From Thinopyrum elongatum (lineage: Eukaryota > Streptophyta > Magnoliopsida > Poales > Poaceae): 64,000 nt of DNA. This document shows positions 31,323 to 43,756 of this stretch, piece by piece. Location of the stretch: assembly GCA_011799875.1 (NCBI GenBank), contig CM022298.1:191168423-191232422 (forward strand). The letters run 5' to 3'. The translations under genes and the position numbers were made by a program. Each line of letters begins with the position of its first letter. Position 1 is the first letter of the stretch. The notes below the pieces were generated by a model, which was given only the letters and a program-made list of their open reading frames with translations, was not told the DNA's origin and did not search any database.

Positions 31323-32330
31323 CTTACCAATCGATATGATTCTCTTACAGTTGATTATGAGTGTTTATTAGATGAACTCCTTAACAGGAATCAAGAACTC
31401 GTGTCACTGAAAGAATCTCATAAAGAGCTGGTATTACAGAAAGCTTCTCTCTTCGCCGAGCAATCTGTTTGACTTCCTGATGATTTTATACCTCCTTGCT
31501 TAAAATGCCAAGAATGTAGCAATGCTAATTCTCATGTTGAAACTTCTATTACTGTTGTCGAGAATATTGCTACTACTGAAATTGGTACTACTGACCCCTC
31601 TTCCGAGGATTTTGCTGCTATTATTGAAGAAAATTGCAGGTTGAAGGGCTTACTTGATACTGGAATGCTAAGGAGCCTAAAAGGGCATCAAACCCTATGT
31701 GATGTGCTCAAGAAGTCCATGCTGCACAAAAATTCTCAGAAGGAAGGATTAGGTTTCGAAAAGAAACTCAATGTGGATGGATCCTATTGGACTCCCGAGC
31801 AGTATCCTCGAACGACTTGGGTTCATGCAAAGAGTAAAACCCTCGAACCTGAAATTCTAACTGGTTATCATCCACCCATTCCTGTTGATACTGACTAGTC
31901 TGATGACTCAAATTACAAAATCCTCAAACAACAGAATGGTGAGGTTTTCGCTTGATATGTTGGAACTAACTGCAGGACAGGTTCACCCAAGAAGCAAATC
32001 TAGGTAAAGAAGTGCATTGTTGAAAATTTGTCTGTCACTACTAACCTGACTGTGCAGGATAACTCTCGACGAGGAAATGGATATCATTCTCAGTCTACTC
32101 TAGTATCTTTCATGAATGATTATCATCCTAACTTGCATCAGAAGGAGTACATGCGTACCTCTTCAATTCATTACATTCATGTATCTGGAAATAACTTCAA
32201 TCCATATTCATATGATTATCATCAAAGTGCGCTGGTGTCTCACAGGCCTTGCCGAAGGAATACCCCTACTCAGTCCAAGCAAATGAGATCCTCACCTCCC
32301 ACACAAGAGTGGGTTGTGAAGAAGAACTAA
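31323..32330 (+). pseudogene. Element I gag, C-terminal part
   Basis: It resumes DLTNRYDSLTVDYECLLDEL and continues with a coiled-coil-like stretch, then after a TGA (31470) LPDDFIPPCLKCQECSN, RLKGLLDTGMLRSLKGHQTL, EGLGFEKKLNVDGSYW, PEQYPRTTWVHAKSKTL. These words are characteristic of SIRE-lineage copia gag. Further stops occur near 31897 and 31953. The tail (32028-32330) is Tyr/His/Ser-rich and ends QEWVVKKN, similar to gag ends in that lineage. Instead of protease and polymerase, non-coding DNA follows. Confidence 0.72.
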
Positions 32331-33350
32331 TCCTCTCGTGCAGGGAATTCTCTCAGGGATATCTCACGTTTATTATAAGCCCTGAGATCAATCATTGTTG
32401 GTGCTTAACTCTCTGTGTTTTCATTTCATGTGTTTGTGTTTTGTGTTTTCTTTCGTTTGGCTTTGCGTTCTGAGTCAGACTTTGTTTTTCCTCAGTTCTT
32501 TCTCGTCTTAAACATGCAACTTGTTTGGAAGAAGATTTCAATCCGACATCCTTGGTCGCGAATGAAATCAACTTCGAAATTTCATCTATTTTGGTGCTTG
32601 CTCTTCCTCAAATCCTTCGGCATTCTGTTCAGTTACTGAGATTTTCGCAGGAAACGGTTGACACATGCCCATGATCTCACGTTCATGATCTCGTCCGTTG
32701 AATGTGGAACATCCTGTGCTTTTCGACCGTGGATCTCGGAGGAAGCGGTTTTGCCCTCGGGCTATGTAAACCCCCCTCCAGGCGTCTTCTTCCCTTGTTC
32801 TTTCTCTGTTCGGCCTCAAACCCCTCCTCTCGCTCTCCGCCCGAGCCCAAGCTCGAAGCAGTGTCGATGTCGTGCCTCGCTGTGCAACTCCGGCGAAGCC
32901 CCGCCACCATTGGTTGCGCCAGTGCGGTACTTCTTCTCTCCCGCGCTGCCGTAGATGATTAGTACTGCCAAGTTAGGGCATACAGATCTGGAACTAGCCC
33001 TGTCCTTCATCTGTTCTAGGGTTGTTCGTCCCGACGCCATTTCTTCTGTTTTATTTCCTTGTGGTAGATCTTTAGGTTTCACTAAGTTGTGACTTGTACG
33101 GTTTATAGTTGCTCCTTGTACCAGTCAGTTTTGATCTAGGGTTCGTGTGTTATATGTCAAAAGATTAGAGAAGTTGTTATCCTGTCATATGGCATATTGC
33201 AATTCTCTCGATGATATCTTCCAAATATATGGCATGAATTCCTTTGGTACTTCAGAAAAATTATCTGTTTTTAGTCAAAAATGCATCTGCGCATGTTTGT
33301 GACCCCTTCCTGTTTTCCCTCGCATTGTTGTTTTTCTCTCAGGAGTGGCC
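32331..33350. other. Element I spacer before the second ORF
   Basis: No gene is seen. The stretch is T-rich, then pyrimidine- and GC-rich (32760-32960), like a promoter and 5' leader. It ends in a polypyrimidine tract and acceptor (tttttctctcag, 33331-33342) just before the ATG at 33351, suggesting a spliced leader for the second frame. Confidence 0.5.
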
Positions 33351-36300
33351 ATGGCTCATAGTTCGGAAGAGCAGTCTGGGTCCGAGGAAGAAATTCCAAG
33401 GCTATCGCGTATGGCTGATAAAGCTAAGTTGGCTGAAAGAAAATCAACTAAGCCGCCAAAGGTGTCGAAGAACAAATCTGAGTCAGAATCTACTGAAGAA
33501 GAAGATGATGTTCCCTCAGCTCTCAGTCAGCCTGAAGATGAGCAATTCACCGATTCCAAGACCTTGTTTTCTGATGGAAATCCCAAGAAGCGTGGTCGCG
33601 GTAGAGAGAGGAACACTGCGGCTGAGATGTCCGATCCCGAAACTTACAAAACTCCACCAGGAGTTGAAACTGCCACCGAAAGAAATAATAGGCTGCAGAA
33701 GATTGGCCGTCATTGGGCAAAGAAGTGGTTCAACTATGAGAACGTCAGAAGGAAATATCAGATCTTGTTCGCATTCACTCCACCCTGGAATGACTACATC
33801 ACAGAGGGCTGCCTAGGTCCAAATGATGAAAAAGTCAGGCCAGCTCCTCCCGCTAATGCTCATGCTAATTCATTAAAGACAACTGCTGACTTTCCCAAGG
33901 AAGTGTTAAAGAGAGCAAAGGCCAAGGCCAAGCATGAAGCCAAGGACTCGAAGAAAAATTAGGTGGAACAAAGAAATATTGAGTTAACTCAACAAGATGT
34001 GCAAGAGAAGAAGGAACGGGCTTCTACCCGAAATGAAAAGAAGAGGAAGTCTGTTTCCCCTCAAGCTTCGAAGAAGAAATCTGTTGCCAAAAAGTCAAGG
34101 AAGGTGGCATGTGCCTCATCTGATTCCTCCGATGAAGATGTTGCTGATGAAATTCCCATGTATGATCAATGAGGTTTGCTTGACAAGCCGTATCAAACAC
34201 CCTCTCCAACAAAATTTTCGCCCCCGTTGAGATCATTACCAAGACTTGCTACTGTGGCATCAGATAAAGCTTCGGGTTCTGCTGCCCTTGCGGCAAAGAG
34301 AAAGTTGTTACCTGATGAAAAAGTTGCTGCTGCTGCCAAGAAGGCCAAGACAATTGTTCCTGCTTCCATAGAGGAATTGAAGTATGACTTTGATCTTATT
34401 TTTGACATCATTGAATGTGCTTCCTATGATGCAAATCCATCTGATTTGAGCAGCTTGGGTCTGCCTGAAGATGTTACCAAGATGGTAGCAAAGCACTTCG
34501 CTGAGCTGAGAGAAATTACCAAGGAACTAAACCAAGCTGTCGAGGACAAGAAACTCCTTGAGAAAATGAGGAAGGATGCCAAATATGAGTCTGAAAGAAA
34601 AAACATGAACAAGGGGATTCTTGAGATTACCAAAGCCCTCACTGTTATGAGGAACAACAAGATTGAGTGGCACTCCAAGCTGAAGATGGATATTTCTCAG
34701 CTTTGTGATCGAAGAAATGATGAGATTAAACGTCAAGCAGATCTTGCTCGACGAAGAGAAAGAGAAGTGAAGCGTCAGAGAGCACAGGCAAGAGCCAGCA
34801 AGTCGAAGGCTGTCAAGGATCATCGTATCCAATCTATAACAACTGATGCTCCTGTTGACTCTAGTGTACCGCTGCAACAGATACCACCATCCCCTCTTCC
34901 CGAGGAAGAAACCAGGCAGCAAGCTGAGCTAGTAGCTATTCCTCCAGTTGTTGCCCAAGAAACAGATGTGATAGATATCTTTCTGAACTAGAATGATGAA
35001 GAGAATGTCGTGCCCGAGCAGCAAGCCCCTGAAGAAATAATTGACAAAGAGATTGAGATGGAGAAGGCAGTTTCATCGCCTTTGAAGGAAATTCTCGTTG
35101 AGCCCTCCGGATCCATCAAGGAGGATGGTAAGGTTGAGGGGGAGCAAGTTGCTTCCCGAGGAAATACCACCCCGGTCTCCTCATCTGGTGCCCCTACCCA
35201 GATGGAGGTTGATCTCGCTCCTGGTTCTTTGGCTTCACAGCCAGAACAGGAAGAAAAGAAAGATGAAGAGCCCATGGCTCAAGAAGTAGCACAAGCAGTT
35301 GTACCACCAGTTTTGCCACAACAGACCGAAGGAGAAGATGTAGTGACTCAAGTGACCGAATAAGTGGTCGTGCCCCCTACTATTGAGAGTTCATCAAAAT
35401 AAAAGGCCCTAGTGCCTGAGAATGAGAAAGCTGCTGAAGGAGTTCCAGCAAAGAAAATTGAAGAACAGACCAGTGCTCCCATGCCATCAGCTTCAGAGAA
35501 AGCTAAAAGGCCTCCTGCTCCATTAAAGCCAATCGATGAAAATGTGCCAGCCTCTGATGATGTTTAGCAGATGGAAATTAGTGATGAAGAAAACCAGAAA
35601 AATCCCCAGGAATCATTTCCGCTGTTTCCAGCTGAGTTCGGCCCCAATGGCCCTGCATTTAATGAACAGCTTCATTTTTCGAAGCTAGCATTCTTTGGGG
35701 TCAGCCCTTATGAAGGAGAAAGAACTTCACTGTCACTGAGGTTTTGGACTGAAGAACAAGCTGTCTATTATGCTCGAATCTTGTTTGGCAAGAATAGAAT
35801 TTTCTATCACAAAATGTTAAACTTCACTGAGCTCGAAGAAATGCCCTGTTTCCTCCATGCAATCGAGCATATTGAACACACCCTCCTGAAAGGATTCATG
35901 CGCTTCAATCATGGCTGGAACAGAGAGATTATCCTTCAATTCTATGCCACACTGTATATCACAGGAGAACTTGGCAACACCTCTTCCTGGACTCTTGAAT
36001 GGATGACAGGCAGAGAAAGGATCAAATGTTCAGCAGATCAGTTTTTGGCAATGATAAATCTTCCAAGATGTGAGTTTGAGAAGAATAGAGAGCACATGCT
36101 GCATTTCTGGGATGTGTTCGAAGCTCAACTTCACATTCTGATGGACCCCACCATGGTTGGTGACGAATGCATTGATGTTGATCCAAAGAAGTTGGCCTAT
36201 GACAACAAAGTGCTATTTCACATTCTGTGCAATACTCTCACGCCAACGAACAGACCTAATTCCATCAATGGCATTGTGGGAAATGCACTTCTGGCCATGT

Positions 36301-37103
36301 CTCAAGGAATTAAGTTTGATATTCCTGACCTTTTCATTCGAAACCTTGCATGTGCAGTTGACAACCCTCAGTCACTAAAACCTTATGCTCCATGGATCAT
36401 CTTTGCGATCGAGCAGCTCACCAATGAGAAATTCTTTTGGGCTTACATTCCGAAGGTATTCATGCCACCAGTTCATGACACTCTGCGCATTGTGAATGAT
36501 ATTGGAAAAGGAAAGGTACCTGTTGATACTGCTGCCAATGCGTCTGCATCTGAAAATGCACCGAAGATCAAGAAGGCCAGGGTTGTAATCCCTTGTGAGG
36601 AAAATCCATCTTTGTATGAGATCTTCATTCACACTCAATAGACACGGGAAAGCCACATTAAGCTGGATAGAAAGGAAAAGCTGGAGCTAATGACCGAGCT
36701 GAATTTGCTTCATAATCACACTTGCCAAATTCTTCTGCATGAATAGGAGGCAAAGTAGCGCTCATGGACTCTATTAAGGAAGCATTACTCTCAAAAGGAT
36801 TTAGCCAAAAAGGGCATCATGAAGGATTATAACCATCTATACTTACTCGCTGTCCCTCGCATCCGAAGATAAACTCCAGTGCTCCCATAGCATTCTGCTT
36901 TAACAGACCTGTTGTTTGTCGTCCATGATGATGAAATTGCAGACACAGCCGGTACTCTTATCTTCAAGCCAGATGTTCCTCGCTCCAAGTCATCCAGAGC
37001 CCAGACTGACACTCCTGCTTCTACATCGACCATTCCTCACTCTTCGGATACTGATTCGTCGAGTGGTTTTAATTCTGATTCTGAGGATTCTCCCATGGAG
37101 TAG
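33351..37103 (+). pseudogene. Element I second large ORF (plant transposon-protein / env-position)
   Basis: A single frame runs from ATG 33351 (MAHSSEEQSGSEEE, after gtggcc) to TAG 37101, about 1250 codons. Internal stops lie at 33960, 34170, 34989, 35361, 35400, 35568, 36639, 36744, 36756, 36870 and 36888. The N-terminus is Lys/Glu/Ser-rich with basic clusters (KKPKKRGRGRER-like). The middle is helical (ELREITKELNQAVEDKK, KWHSKLKM-like). The best conserved block (35640-36620) has FPAEFGPNGPAFNEQLHFSK, LAFFGVSPYEGERTSLSLRF, MRFNHGWNREIILQFYATLY and WMTGRERIKCSADQF. It resembles the 'putative plant transposon protein' domain seen in many plant retroelements. Function unknown; no signal peptide or membrane segment seen, so env is not supported. 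Confidence 0.65.
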
Positions 37104-38104
37104 TTCCTTGTATGTTTTCTCATTCCTTTTTGACACTTGTTGACAAAAAGGGGGAGAATTACATCGAGTGATAATTTATCGGGGTTCTTGCAGGGTGTTT
37201 TCATTTGCTTTTGGTTTTCCCTCGAACAATTTGCTTCATGAACTTAACACACCACTTGTGGTGTTGAAACACTCGGTCGTCATGTAACGTTAATAACCCC
37301 CTCCTGCAATGCTATTTGCTTCGTACTATCTATTTGCAGGTACCATCGAATGTGTTTTTCTCGTGAATGGTTATCTTCGATAATTATCTATCTTACAGGG
37401 AAACTTATTTGCTCCTTGAAGAAGAACAGAAAATCATCAAAGTGATGATACTAAAGGGGGAGAAGTACTTCGAGTACTAAATGAATTATAACTGTTGTGG
37501 TTGGATATGCGCTGATTGTTATCCTTCATTATCTAACCTTGCAGGAAGAGAATGTCAGTCTAAGCTTTTATGCCTTATGTTGTGAAGGCCATATGATTCA
37601 CTGACAAAGTGTTTTTCCCTTGCAATTATCTCATTATCTTCTGTATGGCAGGGAAACCACATCTGAAGCATATCCACTCCAAGCAACATTTTCTTACTTT
37701 TTCTTGCTCTGATTGTATCGAATATGTTTCATGCAGGATAACTATATCTCGTGTGGATTCAAATTGTGTTCTGAGAAAACCTTCATGCCATATCCTTCGT
37801 CACAAATCTTTCTAAGAATATCTTAAATCTAATTCTCTTCGAAGATTTTGTGACAGGAATCACCTCAGACACCGTCAAGTGCATTGAAAGAAGTCAAGTA
37901 TGAATTCATAAATCAATGTCACTTATACGAAGAACAATCTCATCTCCCTCCGGTCCTTCATGCTCTGAAGCATACCTTCAGGGGGAGAGTACTTTATCTT
38001 CGTAATTATCTCTCATCCTATATTATTCTTCGCATTACATTCCATGCTATATCTATCCTTTGATGTGATTTGTTTTGTCAACAATTGTCCAAAAATGGGG
38101 AGAT
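37104..38104. other. Element I 3' region with repeated polypurine motifs
   Basis: This is AT-rich non-coding DNA. The motif a(a)gggggaga occurs at about 37147 (aaaaagggggagaattac), 37454 (taaagggggagaagtac), 37981 (cagggggagagtac), and finally aaaaatggggagat at 38095-38104 immediately before the LTR. The last one is the polypurine tract used for plus-strand priming; the earlier ones are similar copies. Confidence 0.72.
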
Positions 38105-39695
38105 TGTTTGTGCAATATCTGCCTACCTTGTTTTTGGAGATTGTTGACAGAAACAAGTATGGACTGATTTGTTTGCTAGTACATACAGAGAGAAAAAGTC
38201 TATACACAACCAAAGAGAATGTTGTCTCCGGTGCTAAGTTCGAGGAACTTCACTGAAGTATATCTGCGTTGTAGAGAAGAATGAGCTATATTTGTTGAAT
38301 TTATATAGTTAAGAAGATTGATGTGAAGAAAACAACCCCTCGAAGGTTTACTGCTGAAGCAAAGCTTTTGATTCGATATAGTCGTCCGAAGAAATTGACT
38401 ATAGCGATGGAAGTTGAAGACAAAGTGAAGACGTAGTATTCATTTCGTTGTTCTTCTTTCATTCATTTGAGTCATAGGACCTCCATACTATTAAGAGGGG
38501 TATAGGTTCTCGATGCTTCGATCCGCTGTGATGCTTAGCCAAAACCTATGAAAGTTGCGAGAGAAATCTCTTTGTGCTCCGAGCAAATACTTGTCAGCAA
38601 GAGACTGTGATTTTCTTCACTGCGAGAGATTTGTCTCGGACCGAGGAGTTAGCATTACTTGCCCCGCAAGCAATGTTATTGTTATGCTCAAATCCGACCG
38701 TTGGACTCATGTCGTTCGGCCATTGGCTGATTCCGATGTCTAATTTGGTCATTTCCCATCTGGGAAGGCTGCGGCTATAAATAGCCACCCCGCTCCAACA
38801 TTGTTCGTTGGCCGCTCCACTTGAGATTTCTGAGAAGATTGATTTGAGCAACCCCTCTCTGAGTGATTTGATTTTAAGATCCACCGAGAGAAAATCAAGA
38901 GCCCAAGCTTAGACAGTGGTTTAGCATCACAGTAGTTCTGAGTGAGAGTTCTTGTACCTATTACTCTTGAGAGCTGCGCACTCTCGAGACAGATAGGTTT
39001 TGGCTCGAGTGTTGAAGAGTCGTTGTCTTCACCGAGCCAGATCTTCAGCGACCAAGAGTGATTGTGGTTCGTGAAGGTCGACCAAAGGTTTGGAGATCGC
39101 CGACAAGGATCTACCATGAGTGAAATCAACCTGAGTCTGACCAGCTCTGTGTTGAAGGAGAATAGGGTGAAGAGAGTTTATCTTCCGTGTTAAGTCACAA
39201 CCCCTCCAACCAGACGTAGCCCTTTGGCAGAAGGGTGAACTAGTCTACCAAATCTTTCTGTCACCATCGAGCACCACTGGTTCTATTTTCTTCACTGCAT
39301 TACTTTCGGCAGCCATTATGTGTGCTCTGTGATGATAGATATCTGATCTGCTGCTTTTCGTTCATCTTATCTCTCACAGAGTTCATTGTCATTCGTAGGC
39401 TGTGTCATTATCCTTCATAATTATGCTCACAGCTCTGCTCCAATTCTTCTTCATGTTCTTAGTTCTGTTGGCATGTTGTATTACCATTGTGATCGTTAAG
39501 CCTATTGTAGCCAATGCTCGAATCATTATTGCATCTTACCTAGAAGGTTTTTGTTCCTCAGTAGCGAGCTTGATTGCACCCTTATCTACCAATATTTAAT
39601 TCCACTACTGTGTTTGGGATAAGTTCAAAACATTCGAAAGAATTTTTGAATCTCCCATTCACCCCTCTCTGGTCAATATACACTCGGTCCTAACA
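38105..39695 (+). repeat. 3' LTR of element I
   Basis: It begins TGTTTGTGCAATATCTGCC after a polypurine tract and ends cggtcctaaca (1591 bp, TG...CA). A TATA box lies at 38776-38783 (ctataaatagcc). Copia K resumes at 39696 in the same frame it left at 9420. The 5' LTR is missing, so length comparison and dating are not possible here. Confidence 0.85.
38776..38783 (+). promoter_or_regulatory. TATA box of the element I LTR
   Basis: The sequence ggctataaatagccacc is a canonical plant TATA box, about 670 bp into the LTR. Confidence 0.65.
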
Positions 39696-42235
39696 ATAAC
39701 CCTTAACCACAAGCTGTGCCTTGTACTTTTCAATCGTACCATCAGGTCTAAGCTTCTTCTTGAACACCCACTTACATCCTACAGGTTTGCACCCATAAGG
39801 ACGGTCAGTGATCTCCCAGGTTCCGTTAGCTAAGATGGAATCCATCTCGCTATGAACAGCTTCCTCCCAGTAGTTAGCATCAGGAGATGCATAGGCTTCT
39901 GAAATAGTCCTGGGTGTGTCATCCACGAGGTACACAATGAAATCATCACCAAAGGACTTTTCAGTCCTCTGTCTCTTACTCCTTACAGGAGTTCACTGTC
40001 ATCCTCCACATCATTCTCAACGTGTTCCATCGCAATGGTGGGTTCAGGAATTACATCTAATTCCTAACTGGATGGAGTAGGTATCTCCTGATTTGATGAA
40101 CTCGACATATCCTTCATAGGAAATATGTCCTAAAAGAAAGTCGCATCATTCGACTCCATAATTGTACCAACATGCATGTCGGATACCTCAGATTTTATTA
40201 TCAAAAATCTATAGCCAATGCTATGAAAAGCATAGCCCAGAAGAACACAATCCATGGTTTTTGGTCCAAGCTTGCGCTTCTTGGGAATTAGTATATTGAC
40301 TTTCGCCAAACAATCCCAAGTACGTAGGTAAGAGAGTTTCAACCTTTTCCTTTCCCATTCCTCAAATGGAGTCATGGTCTTATGCTTTGTGGGAACTCGG
40401 TTTAAGACATGACATGCACTCATTAGCGCCTCCCCCCACCATTCCTTGGAAAGACCCGATGTGTCTAACATGGCGTTAACCAAATCAGTTAGAGTTCGGT
40501 TCTTTCTTTCTGCCAACCCATTTGACTGATGTGAGTAGGGAGGCGTCCTCTCATGGATTATACCATGTTCCACACAAAACAAATCAATTTCAATAGAAAA
40601 ATACTCTCCACCATGATCATACCTTAGCCGTTTAATTTTTCGATCAAGTTGGTTCTCTGCTTCAGCTTTATAGTTTTTGAAGAAAGTTAAAGCCTCATCT
40701 TTTGATTTCAGAACATACACATAACAATATCTAGTGGAGTCATCAATCAACATTATGAAGTATCTCTTTCCACCTTTTTTCAACATGCCATTCATCTCAC
40801 AAAGATCAGAATGTATAAGCTCTAGTGGTGCCAAGTCTCTTGCCTCTGCAGTCTTATGGGACTTGCGAGGTTCCTTAGCTTGCACACATACTTGGCACTT
40901 GGAGCCTTTGACAGTAGGGATTTTCAGAATTAAATTCATATTGGCTAGCCGCGTCATGCAACCAAAGTTAATATGACAAAGTCGTGAATGCCAAATATCA
41001 AACTCATTATCGTGGCAAACATTATTAATAACTTTAGTGCAAATATCTGACAAAGATAGGCGGAACAAGCCTCCGCACTCATAGCCTTTTCCAATAAATT
41101 GTCCACACTTGGAAATTACAACTTTATTGGACTCAAAAAACAACTTAAAACCTTCTTGACATAAACGGGAACCGCTGACGAGATTCTTATTGATGGACGA
41201 CACATGATGAATGATCTTCAGACGCACGATCTTACCCAAAGTAAACTTCAGATCGACCGTACCGACACCGCGAACAATGGCATGTGACCTGTTCCCCATC
41301 AGCACGGGAGAAGTCCCTATGACCTGGTAAGAAGAAAACATGGAGGCGTCAGCACAAACATGTACATTGGCACCGGTGTCAATTGACCAATCAGGAGATT
41401 GAAATACTGAAAGGATGGTAGGAAGAATACCGTACCCAGATTCCTTCATATCAGTATCACCAATGACAACATTAGCGGACTTGCCGCTCTTCTCATGTTC
41501 ACGCTCCTCAAAGCGGTTAGGACTTCTTGGAGCCTAGTGATTAGGGTCACCGCAGACACGGCAAAGTCCCTTCCCTTTCTTATGAGAATTCTTCTTGAAG
41601 TTGGTAGAATGTGACGGCTTGTTCTTTGCATCAAACTTGCCTTTGCCCTGAGTTTTGTTCTTGTTGTTTTTGAACTTGTTGGGCTGGAAGTTCTTCTTCT
41701 GTACCATGTGCGCACTAGAAGCTCTCTCAGCAACTCGAGCACGTGTGTCTTTTGCTCTCGCCTTCTCTTCAACATCAAGAGTACCAATGAGATCCGAAAC
41801 GGAAAACTCCTATCTCTTGTGTTTCAGGAAAATAGCAAAATTGTTCCACGAAGGTGGAAGCTTGTCAATGATGCCTCGGGCAACAAATTTGTCCGGCAAC
41901 ACATAGTTGAAGTACTCAAGTTCCTTTGCGAGCGACTGTATCTCATGAGCTTGCTGGACAAGAGAGCGCTCATCAGTCATCCTATATTCATAGAATTGCT
42001 CCATGACGTACAACTCACTGCCGGCGTCCAAGGCCCCAAATTTGGCCTCGAGCGCAGCACATATGTCCTTGCCGTTGTCAAACGACATATACAAATCCAC
42101 AATGGAATCACCAAGAACACGCAGAAGGGCGCCTTTAAAGAGGGTATCGATCTTCTCAAAAGCTTCCTGCTGTGCAGGATTAGGATCGCCCTCAGGCTTG
42201 CTCTTGGTGGCGTCATAGCAGTACATGGTCTGGAA
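39696..42235 (-). pseudogene. Copia K gag, protease, integrase and start of reverse transcriptase
   Basis: On the minus strand the order is gag (42226-41800, PAQQEAFEKIDTLFKGALLR, ELEYFNYVLPDKFVARGI), a knuckle CRVCGDPNH followed by TAG where Trp is usual, protease (SPDWSIDTGANVHVCADAS), integrase finger (HSRLCHINFGC...CQVCVQA) and core (HSDLCEMNG, RYDHGGEYFS, NGLAERKNRT: D, D, E kept), and the start of reverse transcriptase (NGTWEITDRPYGCKPVGCKW). The order protease-integrase-reverse transcriptase is diagnostic of Ty1-copia. Stops and frame changes lie near 42238, 41811, 41534, 40125 and 40075. Reverse transcriptase continues at 9420 beyond element I. Confidence 0.92.
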
Positions 42236-42845
42236 CTAGTAAACTGCTCTTGTGCACCACCTCTTATATTGCACCCCCTTAAAGGTAGGCGGCTTCAGAT
42301 GCGCAGCAAAACCACTCGGAGTAAATTGCCTATAATCAGGTTTTTGGATTGTTGAATATATGAGCAAATTACTACAAGATTTAATCCGAATAAAAACAAA
42401 ATAAATCATGATGGCTGTAACAGAGATTAAACTAATCATGTGGACTAGCATAGTAGATGAACAGATCAAATCTAGGGCACAGACTAGAAACATGAATTCT
42501 AACATGATCTCGAACAAGAAGGACAGAATCACATACGGTGCAACAGGAGCAGCACCGTTGGCATTGATATTGTCACCCATGTCGTGGAGGAAGAGTTTGC
42601 CAAGGTCGGGGAAGAAGTCATCGTTGGCGAAGTCGTTGCTACCAGCAGTCGCACGAGTGTGCTCCCGAAAAACCCAATCGCCCCTCTCCCGTACAGGATC
42701 ATGAGAGGCGGTGTTCCGGAGGCCTGCTGTCCCTTCTCGAGGTGCACGCTGAAAGGAGGGATGGAGAAGATTTGCGTGGCGGCGCAATGATCTAGAACGG
42801 TGGTGCGAAACCATGTGATGTGGCGGCGGCTAGGGTAGACGTCTA
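42236..42845 (-). other. Copia K 5' leader / gag N-terminus
   Basis: On the minus strand this stretch carries MGDNINANGAAPVAP near 42575 and KPPTFKGVQYKRW just before the gag core, separated by a hydrophobic AT-rich stretch with GTATGTG and TTATAG borders that could be an intron. No primer-binding site was recognised, so the LTR end is not fixed. Gypsy G interrupts it at 42845. Confidence 0.5.
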
Positions 42846-43720
42846 TGTCGGCGTTCTGGGATCGGGGGTACCCAGACCTGCCTGCCTACGGCCCAGCGCA
42901 TGGACCATCGACGACCCGGTATTGCCCGGCTGCAAGGCTGTGCGAGCAAGACCCTCGCGAGGGCCCCCAGGCCTCGCGAGGAGAGCGACGCCAAGACCTC
43001 CCGAGGGGTGGCTTGCCGAGCCTGCCTCCCGAGGAGCGTAGATCTCTATGCAGGTACCCCGTCTCACGAGGCTCGCGATGACGTGAGCCATGATGACCAA
43101 GGCTAGGCGGGCTCCAGCGGGCGCAGAGGAGGATAGTTTCCTCTTTGGTGCTAATGAGGCAAGGACCAGCGAGGGTTCCCAAGGGACACCCCAAAGGTTT
43201 CCATTCCGGTGCAACGAGACCAAGACCACGAGCTCGGCAGGACTGATGTCATCATCGAGCCCACCATTGCATCATGGCCAGAAGCTTTGCAGGCGAAGAC
43301 CTCCTTTCATCAGGATAAGATGTACCTTTTGCCCCCTTTCAAATTGGCCGTTGTGGTATTCCTTCCTACCTAAGTTATGAGGGAAGAGAACCGGGCCTAG
43401 TATAAATATAGGCTAGTCTCCACCGTTAAAGGGGGATCGATCCATTCTCATCCTCTGAGCCCTCGCGAGGCTTCTCACCCACTGTACTAGTTCATCCTCA
43501 TCCTCCTCGTGAGGCCAATCCACCGCAAAGCAGATGTAGGGTTTTACGCAGCAAGGTGGCCTGAACCTGGGTAAACTGATGTGTCCCCTCTTTCCCCGCT
43601 CGCATGAACTCGACGAGGCCAAGAGACGGAGCGATGAGCTTGAGGCTGCGACTAGGTTAGATCTTCGTACACGCCCCAGAGTTCAAACCTTGTTGGGTCC
43701 GTGGAGCCCCGATTCCGACA
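42846..43720 (+). repeat. 5' LTR of element G
   Basis: It begins tgtcggcgttctgggatcgg and ends ccgattccgaca. The TATA box is tataaatata at 43401-43410, and the module gcagatgtagggttttac...gaacctgggtaaac lies at 43528-43575. Confidence 0.94.
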
Positions 43721-43740
43721 TTTGGCGCGCCAGGTAGGGC
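43721..43740 (+). promoter_or_regulatory. Primer-binding site of element G
   Basis: The sequence tttggcgcgccaggtagggc immediately follows the LTR. It is identical in its core to that of element H (48464) and nearly so to that of C. Confidence 0.75.
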
Positions 43741-43756
43741 GTGTCGAAGATTTCCC

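Larger units (their letters stand above)
9421..39695 (+). mobile_element. Element I: SIRE-like copia relative lacking pol, 5' end deleted
   Basis: Parts in order: gag (9421-10024, resuming 31323-32330 after element B), a second large frame (33351-37103), a 3' region with repeated polypurine motifs, and a 3' LTR (38105-39695). No protease, integrase or reverse transcriptase is seen. At 9420/9421 copia K passes straight into I's gag with no 5' LTR, and only three bases of K are missing across the insertion, so the 5' LTR was lost by a deletion. The gag words EGLGFEKKLNVDGSYW and PEQYPRTTW are typical of the SIRE/Maximus copia lineage. Confidence 0.72.

Noticed and set aside
33351..37103. Envelope-like protein in element I
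   Set aside because: Position fits the env site of SIRE elements, but there is no signal peptide, membrane segment or cysteine pattern; kept as unknown transposon protein.
42236..42814. Confident intron in copia K gag leader
   Set aside because: GT and AG borders exist, but without a primer-binding site or a second copy in view I cannot decide between intron, leader and decay.
42820..43380. Overlapping frames in the G LTR
   Set aside because: Present in all G and H LTRs with different frames; non-coding LTR sequence.
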